Shown: positions 1 to 5,489 of the stretch, one piece after another
Position numbering within the stretch: the first letter of the stretch is position 1
How the letters are laid out: every line of letters begins with the position of its first letter
NCBI GenBank assembly: GCA_947457285.1
Contig: CANGVZ010000179.1
Span: forward strand, 1-5,489
Direction of reading: 5' to 3'
Origin: Flavobacteriales bacterium
GTDB lineage: Bacteria; Bacteroidota; Bacteroidia; Flavobacteriales_D; Sanyastnellaceae
DNA: 5,489 nucleotides
Notes under the pieces: model-generated
Told to the model about the DNA's origin: nothing
Databases searched by the model: none
The model's input: the letters and a program-made list of their open reading frames with translations, nothing else
Translations under genes and position numbers: made by a program

Positions 1-422
1 CGGACCACTTCACTATCCCAGGTCTCACCGTAAATCGTGCATTGAATAATATATTCAGAGGGTATAGAAGCGCGTTGCAATCTTGTTTTGAGGAGCTAAA
101 GAAGCCCGAAAATGCTCAAGCCGTGGTTTGGGATAAATTCAACGCTATTTACAACAGAGCGTCTCAAAATGCTGGTTACGAAATATTACCTGATCTTACA
201 TTTTACTTCAGTCTCGCTTCAGCATACTCCAATGACTATGAAGGTTTGTTTAAAGAGAATTCAACGGAGTTCACTTTTCAAATGCTTTTGCAAGGAGAAA
301 AAAAGTATCCTCGGGTCTGCGAAATATTGGATTGGATAAAAGAAATCTATGCCGAGCAAAACAATGCTAAAGCAAATGATTATGAAGAAAAAATGAAAGC
401 ATGCGTAAAGATTGATGAGTAA
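1..422 (+). CDS. 3' end of an unrecognised gene (hypothetical protein, N-terminus outside the window)
   Basis: This frame is open from the left edge (first full codon at 3) to the TAA at 420-422, giving 139 visible codons. A TTG at 42 could act as a start, but the 13 codons before it also read as good protein (DHFTIPGLTVNRA), so the gene most likely begins upstream. The product is soluble-looking and mostly helical. It is rich in aromatic and charged residues, with segments such as ILPDLTFYFSLASAYSNDYE and VCEILDWIKEIYAEQ and a lysine/glutamate-rich tail. There is no signal peptide in the visible part, no membrane segment and no catalytic motif I recognise. Only 25 bases separate its stop from nhaA, so the two are probably co-transcribed. 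That spacing does not reveal its function, and I assign none. Confidence that it is coding is high. Confidence 0.8.
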   Translation, partial: DHFTIPGLTVNRALNNIFRGYRSALQSCFEELKKPENAQAVVWDKFNAIYNRASQNAGYEILPDLTFYFSLASAYSNDYEGLFKENSTEFTFQMLLQGEKKYPRVCEILDWIKEIYAEQNNAKANDYEEKMKACVKIDE

Positions 423-447
423 GCTAACTATTTAATTTTTTATCACA

Positions 448-1770
448 ATGGCTAAAATCAAAAAGACATTTGCAGATAGGTTTATTATTGACCCCGTCAG
501 TGATTTTATTAGCAATAGTAAAATGGGAGGGATTGTCTTGTTTTCATCTGCTGCACTGGCTTTAATCATCGCAAACTCCCCCTTGGGTGAGTCTTTTCAT
601 CATATCTGGGAAACAATTTTTACGATTGGAATTGGTGACCATGTCATTGCAAAATCTCTACACCATTGGATCAACGACGGATTGATGGCCATCTTCTTTT
701 TTGTTGTCGGATTGGAGCTGAAACGTGAAATCCTGGTTGGCGAATTGAAAAACCCGCGGTTGGCTTTGCTCCCAATAATGGCAGCCATTGGTGGTATGAT
801 CTTTCCGGCATTGATTTACTTTGCAATCAATGCAAATGGTGCTACTGAAGGTTGGGGTGTGCCAATGGCTACTGATATTGCTTTTGCTCTTGGTATTTTG
901 TATTTGCTTGGAGATCGCATTCCGCTATCGTTAAAAGTGTTCCTAACGGCAATTGCAATTGTTGACGACTTAGGAGCTGTATTGGTTATCGCATTTTTTT
1001 ACACCAGTGAAATTGATTTTGGCAGTTTGTTCAGAGGACTAGGTTTCTTGCTGATTCTGATAGCAGCCAATTTAGCTGGTGTGCGCAATACTTTGTTCTA
1101 CGGAGTAGTTGGAATTGCCGGTGTATGGTTGGCTTTTCTCCTTTCTGGTGTGCACGCGACGATTGCGGCAGTTTTGGCGGCTTTTACAATTCCAGCGTCG
1201 ACACACATCGATGAAGAAACATTCACAGCGAAACTATCAATCTTATTTAATAGGTTTAAAAGTGCCGAGCCCAATGATAATCGCCTCGTCACTCATGAGC
1301 AGCAAGAAGTACTATCGAAAATTCAATACTTCTCGAAAAACGCTATTCCTCCTTTGCAAAGACTAGAGCATGGCTTGCACCCCTTTGTTTCTTTTGTAGT
1401 GATGCCCATTTTCGCCCTCAGCAATGCAGGAGTGGTATTCCACGGAAACATACTGGATAGCCTGTTTGCCCCCGTCACACTCGGAATTGCATTTGGGTTG
1501 CTTGTCGGAAAAATAGTAGGAGTGACATTTATGACTTGGCTAACGATTAAGTTGAGGTTGTCATCTTTGCCAACCGGAATGTCAATGAAACAAGTTGCAA
1601 TGGTCGGAATCCTAGCCGGAGTGGGCTTTACGATGTCTTTATTTATTGCGGGGTTGGCATTCGAAAGTGAAGAGCTTTTATCACAAGCAAAATTGGGTGT
1701 GCTCTTGGCGTCAATTACGGCAGGCTTTGTTGGTTATTTTACCTTAAAAAGATATTTCTCAGAAAAGTAG
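448..1770 (+). CDS. nhaA: Na+/H+ antiporter NhaA
   Basis: This is an inner-membrane antiporter that expels Na+ (or Li+) in exchange for protons, serving sodium and pH homeostasis. The 440-residue product shows about twelve hydrophobic segments (roughly 24-42, 75-92, 105-127, 137-155, 163-186, 195-212, 216-234, 236-249, 312-332, 340-365, 382-403 and 415-435). The family landmarks are present: NDGLM with D77, GLELKRE with E90 and E94, ATDIAFALG with D143, and the VDDLGA ion-binding pair D173/D174. GVHAT with H236, RLEHGLHP with E307, and K355 in VGKIVG also match. By recalled alignment these correspond to E. coli D65, E78, E82, D133, D163/D164, H225, E252 and K300. The protein is longer than E. 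coli NhaA (388 residues) mainly because of about 44 extra hydrophilic residues between H236 and E307. The ATG at 448 gives a normal N-terminus. It probably shares a transcript with the preceding gene; no terminator hairpin is visible after it. Confidence 0.97.
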   Translation: MAKIKKTFADRFIIDPVSDFISNSKMGGIVLFSSAALALIIANSPLGESFHHIWETIFTIGIGDHVIAKSLHHWINDGLMAIFFFVVGLELKREILVGELKNPRLALLPIMAAIGGMIFPALIYFAINANGATEGWGVPMATDIAFALGILYLLGDRIPLSLKVFLTAIAIVDDLGAVLVIAFFYTSEIDFGSLFRGLGFLLILIAANLAGVRNTLFYGVVGIAGVWLAFLLSGVHATIAAVLAAFTIPASTHIDEETFTAKLSILFNRFKSAEPNDNRLVTHEQQEVLSKIQYFSKNAIPPLQRLEHGLHPFVSFVVMPIFALSNAGVVFHGNILDSLFAPVTLGIAFGLLVGKIVGVTFMTWLTIKLRLSSLPTGMSMKQVAMVGILAGVGFTMSLFIAGLAFESEELLSQAKLGVLLASITAGFVGYFTLKRYFSEK

Positions 1771-1817
1771 AAATTGTTAAAAATGAACAAAGTGTGAGGT
1801 TGATACAATAAAGGAAT

Positions 1818-1825
1818 TATTTTTG
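1818..1825 (+). promoter_or_regulatory. Bacteroidota-type -7 promoter element before the lipoprotein gene
   Basis: TATTTTTG at 1818-1825 matches the TAnnTTTG -7 consensus of Bacteroidota housekeeping promoters exactly. It ends 27 bases before the ATG at 1853, leaving room for a leader of roughly 20 bases. The -33 partner is weak: the best TTG is at 1800-1802 with a 15-base spacer, shorter than usual. The site lies in the 82-base gap after nhaA. It would drive the lipoprotein gene and, by read-through, the gene at 2339. An 8-base match can occur by chance in AT-rich DNA, so placement is the main support. Confidence 0.5.
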
Positions 1826-1852
1826 GACTAAAGGTTTTAAATACAATACACT

Positions 1853-2320
1853 ATGAAACATATTTTATTTTCTCTTTTCATCGTTGGAGCGAGCCTCAGC
1901 TTCACTTCGTGCACCAAAGACTCTCCAGAGATTCAAGCACAGAAAAAACAACTCGAGGGAGACTGGACTTATGATGCCGTTTCCGTAAGACGCTCTGGTA
2001 CTACCAATGAAATCGATGTTACTGCTGACTTCGACCAATATACTTTCACATTTGATGATAAGGGTAAATTGTCTAGAAGAAACGCAGAAAACAACAGAAC
2101 AGAAGATGGTAAGTGGTCGCTCGAAAGTGCGAGCATGACAACCAGCGAAGGTGTTACACTCACCACCGGCCAAAAGCTTACTCTCAACCTCAAGGAAGAG
2201 TTGTTTGGTAATAACATCGATGAAGAATGGAACAATGTAGTGGTAGGCGAAAGCACACTCACAGGCGAGCATTCTAAAGATGGTAAACTCTATACAATTC
2301 GCTTGAGAAAGGTGAATTAA
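1853..2320 (+). CDS. Predicted lipoprotein with lipocalin-like domain
   Basis: The 155-residue product begins with a short basic N-terminus (MKH), a hydrophobic core at residues 4-17 and a lipobox-like FTSC whose Cys20 would be lipidated by the Lgt/LspA pathway. The following TKDSPE is polar and acidic, as often seen in Bacteroidota lipoproteins sent to the outer membrane or surface. The mature part has LEGDW at residues 34-38, YTFTFDDKGKL around 43-53 of the mature chain, and DGKWSLES further on. This alternation of G-x-W and short beta strands is typical of the small lipocalin-like lipoproteins of this phylum, which are beta-barrel folds of mostly unknown ligand. The start is the ATG at 1853, placed by the signal peptide. 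An exact -7 element lies 27 bases upstream, and the next gene follows after 18 bases. The lipoprotein call is strong; the lipocalin-like fold is inferred from pattern, and no ligand can be named. Confidence 0.85.
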   Translation: MKHILFSLFIVGASLSFTSCTKDSPEIQAQKKQLEGDWTYDAVSVRRSGTTNEIDVTADFDQYTFTFDDKGKLSRRNAENNRTEDGKWSLESASMTTSEGVTLTTGQKLTLNLKEELFGNNIDEEWNNVVVGESTLTGEHSKDGKLYTIRLRKVN

Positions 2321-2338
2321 TCTTAGCATCTCACTTTC

Positions 2339-4075
2339 TTGAGAAATTTTATACGACACTTTCTTAGCTTTTCATTTGTTTTACTGTTAGGTCATGAAAG
2401 TGTAGCTCAGGAAGAAATCATAAAATTCAGGGGAATCCTCCGCACAAAATCGGATGGTTCCCCTGTTTCTTTTGCAGTAGTTTCCAATCCAACACTTGAA
2501 ACCGCCACAGTTTCAGGGGCTGACGGTTATTTTGAAATAGCAGTCGAATCGGAAGGCAATACGATTGTCGTGAAGGTTATTGGATTTAAAACGACCGAAA
2601 TATTTGCGCAAGCTTCGGATGAAGTAAAGTCCATATACATTGAGGAAGCTTATCAGCAACTTTCAGAAATAGAAGTCTATGCTGATATAAGCGACCAATT
2701 AGCAAAGGTGGTAAATGAGTGCAAGAAAAATTTTGAGAGTGAAGTGCTCAAGTCGAAGGCATTCTTTCAACTAAAGTCTTTTGTCAATGGCAAACAAGTT
2801 GAGCTTGTAGAAACCTACAACAACGCCACTGTTTGGGGCGGAGACATTACTTCTCTTGGTCTCAAAACAGGAAGAATTGGACTCAGTTCTTTCGATTTAG
2901 GATATTGGGTTTCCACCGGCATTTCACGCTCAATGCAGCTTGAAAAAACTACTGACAGCAATGAGAACTACCCACTTTCTCCGCTTCAAAGAAGCTTGGG
3001 AAAAATGAAAAAGGAATGGAAATTTTCATTGGAGAATGTATATGTAGAATCCAATGGAGATTCAGTGTATATCATCACAGCACGACCAAGAGAATTTGAC
3101 CAAGAGCGGTTCAATGCAAAGTTTTGGGTGAATAAAAAGAAAACTACATTCCTAAAATTGGAATTGCAACTGGATAGCATTTCAAAGCATCCATTTCAGC
3201 CGCTTTTTCCAACAGATACTATTCAAAATCTCAACCTCCGTGTGAGCAAGAATTTTGTGGGTGAGAACAAAACGCATACGGATCTGGTAGAATTCGATGC
3301 GGATATCTTTTATGTCAATAGAGAAGGATTGAAGTATAAAGTGGATATTCAGTCTTTTATTTATTGTTACGATTGGAACGATTTATTTGTGCTGCCTTTC
3401 TATGATATTGAAGCCATCAAGAACAGCGATTATCGCATGATCAGTGCGATCCCTCACAATAGCCTTTTTTGGGAAAAATATAAGCGGTTTTCAAAGGCGG
3501 AAATAGATAGCAGTGGTGATGTTTTTTATAATAGAAAAGCCGAACTCACCAACCGAAGTATGTTTACTCGTAGTGATCAAATGAAAATGGGTTTCTTCGA
3601 ACAGCCTTATTTCAAATGGTCTCCAAAGAAGAGGTTAAGACTGAATGTAGTGACTTCTCCAGCTCCCAACAGCCTGCGATTCTCGAATAGGTATGCCTTC
3701 AGTTTTCAGGTTTTGGCATTTTATGACCTGAATATTTTTGAGGATACAACACAGATTCTTTCGGCCACTACCATAGATCCTTTCAATACTTATTGGGATA
3801 GACCCTATACGAATGAAGCGGATGCTTTTTTCAATATTTATTCCGACCTCATCGAACTAAAACGAAGAGAGATTTATAACGATATGGTGCGCAATCCCAC
3901 GCCGGATCGAATGAAAGAGCTTTATGAGCGATACCTTTATGAAGCTTCCTTATTGCGCTCAAGATACTTTAGCGAAGTGGGTACAGGCATCGATCAAAAA
4001 ATGCTCAGAAAGTGGAATGATCAAGTTCTTTATAAATTGAACATCGATAATATGAAAGTCTTCGGGATCGATTGA
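2339..4075 (+). CDS. Exported protein with carboxypeptidase-regulatory-like domain
   Basis: This 578-residue protein has a signal peptide (basic RNFIRH, hydrophobic LSFSFVLLLG, then SVA|Q with likely cleavage after A23). A CarboxypepD_reg-like beta-sandwich follows at about 28-113, recognisable from FRGILRTKSDGSPVSFAVV, SGADGYFEI and the VIGFKTTE strand. Residues 117-160 (LAKVVNECKKNF to VETYNN) resemble the linker that follows this domain in related Bacteroidota proteins. Residues 225-345 look beta-rich, with FWVNKKKTTFLKLELQLDSI resembling the hairpins of DUF5686-like proteins. The C-terminal ~70 residues are helical and charged. There is no TonB plug and no type IX secretion sorting tail. 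The start is taken as TTG at 2339: an in-frame TAG at 2324 blocks upstream starts, and the first in-frame ATG encodes residue 199, which would remove the signal peptide and domain. It probably forms an operon with the lipoprotein. The site is periplasmic or outer membrane, and the function is unknown. Confidence 0.88.
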   Translation: MRNFIRHFLSFSFVLLLGHESVAQEEIIKFRGILRTKSDGSPVSFAVVSNPTLETATVSGADGYFEIAVESEGNTIVVKVIGFKTTEIFAQASDEVKSIYIEEAYQQLSEIEVYADISDQLAKVVNECKKNFESEVLKSKAFFQLKSFVNGKQVELVETYNNATVWGGDITSLGLKTGRIGLSSFDLGYWVSTGISRSMQLEKTTDSNENYPLSPLQRSLGKMKKEWKFSLENVYVESNGDSVYIITARPREFDQERFNAKFWVNKKKTTFLKLELQLDSISKHPFQPLFPTDTIQNLNLRVSKNFVGENKTHTDLVEFDADIFYVNREGLKYKVDIQSFIYCYDWNDLFVLPFYDIEAIKNSDYRMISAIPHNSLFWEKYKRFSKAEIDSSGDVFYNRKAELTNRSMFTRSDQMKMGFFEQPYFKWSPKKRLRLNVVTSPAPNSLRFSNRYAFSFQVLAFYDLNIFEDTTQILSATTIDPFNTYWDRPYTNEADAFFNIYSDLIELKRREIYNDMVRNPTPDRMKELYERYLYEASLLRSRYFSEVGTGIDQKMLRKWNDQVLYKLNIDNMKVFGID

Positions 4076-4870
4076 TTATTTGGCACTCTGCTTTCGAACC
4101 AATTTCTCGAATAGCGCAGGAAACAAACGTTTCACGAGCAAGCCCTTCATCTCGCGACCACCGATAGCAATCTCGAATTTTCTTTTCGCAACTCCCTCCA
4201 AAATACTTTGTGCTACTTGTTTTGGCGATAATCCGCCCGCTTGATTATGGTCCATTTCATTGGTAGGTTTTCCATCACTGCTCAGTGCGTGCTTACTTAT
4301 TTCAGTGTTTGTGAATCCAGGTAGGACGAGTGTAACATAGATGCCATCTTTTTCCACTTCCATGCGCAGTGATTCATAATATCCGTGAAGCGCATGCTTG
4401 GATGCAGCATAGCCCGAACGGAGGTAGAATCCCCATTTTCCGAGCAGACTACTGGTCACAACAATGTGTCCTTTTTTAGCTGAAAGCATCCGTGCTCCTA
4501 CTAATTTACTCAAGAGAATATTTCCAAAAAAATTCACTTCCATAATACGGCGATCAACGGAAATGTCGGTTTCAAGACATAGAGAACGCTGACTAATACC
4601 TCCATTATTGAACAAGAAGTCTATTTGAGGATGAAGGTTGAACACAGTCGAAGCTGCTTCTCGAATGGATTTTTCGTCACCAAGATCCATTTTTACGATA
4701 GTCGCTTTGCCTCCACAAAGCTGATTCACTCGCTGAAGCTCATCTTCACGGCGAGCTGATAAAACAAGTGTTGCACCTTTTGCTGCAAGTTCTAAGGCTA
4801 ATGCCTCTCCAATTCCGCTGCTTGCGCCAGTTATCCAAATAACTTGGTCCTTGTAGAAATTCTCAATCAT
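4076..4870 (-). CDS. SDR family NAD(P)-dependent oxidoreductase
   Basis: This is a 264-residue classical short-chain dehydrogenase/reductase, close to the usual ~250 residues and predicted cytosolic. The cofactor-binding Rossmann motif is TGASSGIG at 14-21. R40 and R41 after the second strand (LSARRE) suggest a preference for NADP(H), D62 sits in MDLGD, and NNGG (88-91) is the family's NNAG-type motif. N113 lies in EVNFFG. The catalytic residues are S141 (in VVTSSLLGK), Y154 and K158 (YAASK), followed by PGFTNTE at 184-190. The set is intact, so the enzyme should be active. Overall the pattern resembles DHRS7-like and DltE-like SDRs acting on ketone, alcohol or lipid substrates, but substrate cannot be read from sequence. 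The start is the ATG at 4868-4870, which places the Rossmann strand correctly. Its stop abuts the stop of the convergent gene with no gap. No matching -7 element was found upstream on this strand. Confidence 0.95.
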   Translation of the reverse strand: MIENFYKDQVIWITGASSGIGEALALELAAKGATLVLSARREDELQRVNQLCGGKATIVKMDLGDEKSIREAASTVFNLHPQIDFLFNNGGISQRSLCLETDISVDRRIMEVNFFGNILLSKLVGARMLSAKKGHIVVTSSLLGKWGFYLRSGYAASKHALHGYYESLRMEVEKDGIYVTLVLPGFTNTEISKHALSSDGKPTNEMDHNQAGGLSPKQVAQSILEGVAKRKFEIAIGGREMKGLLVKRLFPALFEKLVRKQSAK

Positions 4871-4933
4871 GTGGCGAATTAAACACTAATTTTGCTTTCT
4901 GTGTGCTTTTGATTGCATCTTATATAGCCTTGA

Positions 4934-4964
4934 GTTAAGCCTTTATTAACCTTCCCTTAACGCA
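4934..4964 (+). promoter_or_regulatory. Candidate Pho-box-like operator: three TTAA(C/G) repeats, 11-base period
   Basis: Three direct repeats, GTTAAGCC (4934), ATTAACCT (4945) and CTTAACGC (4956), begin exactly 11 bases apart, about one helical turn, and so lie on one face of the DNA. Known PhoB-family sites have this architecture: B. subtilis PhoP binds TTAACA-type repeats with about 11-base periodicity, and cyanobacterial SphR binds three PyTTAAPyPy-type units spaced by 3 bases. The array ends about 8 bases before the -7 element at 4972 and covers the place where a -33 element would sit. No clear -33 TTG is present there. That arrangement is expected for an activator-dependent promoter. 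The gene downstream encodes a PhoB-like regulator, so autoregulation is plausible. The repeats are seen directly; the binding protein is inferred. Confidence 0.5.
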
Positions 4965-4971
4965 GGTATTC

Positions 4972-4979
4972 TAGATTTG
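4972..4979 (+). promoter_or_regulatory. Bacteroidota-type -7 promoter element before the response regulator gene
   Basis: TAGATTTG at 4972-4979 is an exact match to the TAnnTTTG -7 consensus and ends 28 bases before the ATG at 5008. This is nearly the same placement as the element before the lipoprotein gene. No TTG lies at the usual -33 distance; that position is taken by the 11-base-period TTAA repeats. Transcription would start a few bases downstream, leaving a leader of about 20 bases without an obvious Shine-Dalgarno sequence. Confidence 0.6.
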
Positions 4980-5007
4980 CACCGTTCAAAAGTGAAATAT
5001 AGACCGT

Positions 5008-5489
5008 ATGAGCAAACAAAAAGTACTTCTGGTTGACGACGAACAAGACATCCTTGATTTGATCGGTTTCAATCTCGAAAAGGAAGGTTTTGAAGTCCAT
5101 ACAGCAAACAACGGTCGAACTGGTCTCGAAATCGCCCGCAGAGTATTCCCAGATTTAGTTCTTCTTGATGTGATGATGCCAGGCATGGATGGGATGGAAA
5201 CGTGTCGCGAATTAAGAGATGATGCGAACTTAAAAAATGTCCTCATAGCATTTCTTACCGCGCACAATGATGATTATTCTCAAATAGTCGGATTCGACGC
5301 CGGTGCAGATGATTATATCTCGAAACCAATAAGACCAAGAGTCCTTGTTTCTAGAGTTAAAGCTCTTTTAAGAAGGAATGTGACCACTGAAATTGAGGTA
5401 AAAGAAGCCCCAATTCACGGTATTATCATCGATAAGGAACGTTATGTGGTCTTCAAGGAAGGTGTTCAGCTCAATTTGCCTAAAAAAGA
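5008..5489 (+). CDS. OmpR/PhoB-type response regulator (5' part; runs off the window)
   Basis: The visible 160 codons encode a complete receiver domain (about 1-123), a linker, and the start of a winged-helix output domain. Receiver hallmarks are intact: acidic pocket D10/D11, phospho-acceptor D54 in LVLLDVMMPGMDG, switch T84 (FLTA), Y103, and K106 in ISKP. After the linker (about 124-135) come IIIDKERYVVFKEG and LNLPKK, which match the first strands of an OmpR/PhoB DNA-binding domain just before its usual K-x-E-F segment. The ATG at 5008 fits the normal receiver start (KVLLVDDE). The protein would be phosphorylated by a sensor histidine kinase, often encoded next door, but no kinase is visible here. 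PhoB-like assignment rests on domain type and resemblance to Bacteroidota regulators annotated that way, and the Pho-box-like repeats upstream agree. I leave the symbol empty because the output domain is cut. Confidence 0.93.
   Translation, partial: MSKQKVLLVDDEQDILDLIGFNLEKEGFEVHTANNGRTGLEIARRVFPDLVLLDVMMPGMDGMETCRELRDDANLKNVLIAFLTAHNDDYSQIVGFDAGADDYISKPIRPRVLVSRVKALLRRNVTTEIEVKEAPIHGIIIDKERYVVFKEGVQLNLPKK

Noticed and set aside
433..440. TAATTTTT before nhaA as a -7 promoter element
   Set aside because: It misses the final G of TAnnTTTG, lies only 7 bases before the ATG, and sits in a 25-base gap that fits co-transcription better.
1109..1366. An 85-codon plus-strand frame inside nhaA
   Set aside because: It is out of frame within a strongly conserved transporter sequence and has no start context or recognisable motif.
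1771..1817. Possible terminator after nhaA
   Set aside because: The stretch is AT-rich, but I find no GC-rich stem followed by a T-tract.
1865..2359. A 164-codon reading frame on the minus strand opposite the lipoprotein gene
   Set aside because: The plus-strand frame has a signal peptide, lipobox and recognisable domain pattern. The antisense product is of mixed, cysteine-scattered composition with no motif and no promoter, so it is a shadow.
4871..4933. A promoter for the minus-strand SDR gene
   Set aside because: No CAAAnnTA (the -7 element read on the minus strand) was found in the divergent region, so I do not mark one.
4986..5267. A 93-codon minus-strand reading frame opposite the response regulator
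   Set aside because: It lies opposite a receiver domain with every catalytic residue intact, and its serine/arginine-rich composition is typical of an antisense shadow.

Overview
The window looks like ordinary chromosomal DNA from a member of the Bacteroidota, probably near the Flavobacteriales. The evidence is a moderately AT-rich composition and the lack of clear Shine-Dalgarno sequences before the starts. Two exact TAnnTTTG -7 promoter elements, typical of this phylum, each lie 27-28 bases before an ATG. A secreted protein with a carboxypeptidase-regulatory-like domain and a small lipocalin-like lipoprotein, both characteristic of Bacteroidota, point the same way. No RNA genes, insertion sequences, CRISPR arrays or phage genes were seen.

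Layout. Positions 1-422 hold the 3' end of an unrecognised gene that enters from outside the window. It is followed 25 bases later by a complete Na+/H+ antiporter gene, nhaA (448-1770), probably in the same transcript. A promoter-like element at 1818-1825 then precedes a two-gene envelope unit: a predicted lipoprotein (1853-2320) and, 18 bases on, a 578-residue exported protein with an N-terminal carboxypeptidase-regulatory-like domain (2339-4075), which appears to start at TTG. Its stop codon directly abuts the stop codon of a convergent short-chain dehydrogenase/reductase gene on the minus strand (4076-4870). A 137-base divergent intergenic region (4871-5007) leads to the 5' part of an OmpR/PhoB-type response regulator gene (5008 to the window end).

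The most interesting signal is in that last intergenic region. Three TTAA(C/G) units start at 4935, 4946 and 4957, exactly 11 bases apart, and end a few bases before an exact -7 element. This matches the architecture of Pho boxes bound by PhoB, PhoP and SphR regulators, and the gene downstream encodes a PhoB-like regulator. Phosphate-responsive autoregulation is therefore a reasonable hypothesis. The other genes appear to be housekeeping or envelope functions: sodium/pH homeostasis, surface or periplasmic proteins, and a general oxidoreductase. I see no clear evidence of a new multi-gene system.
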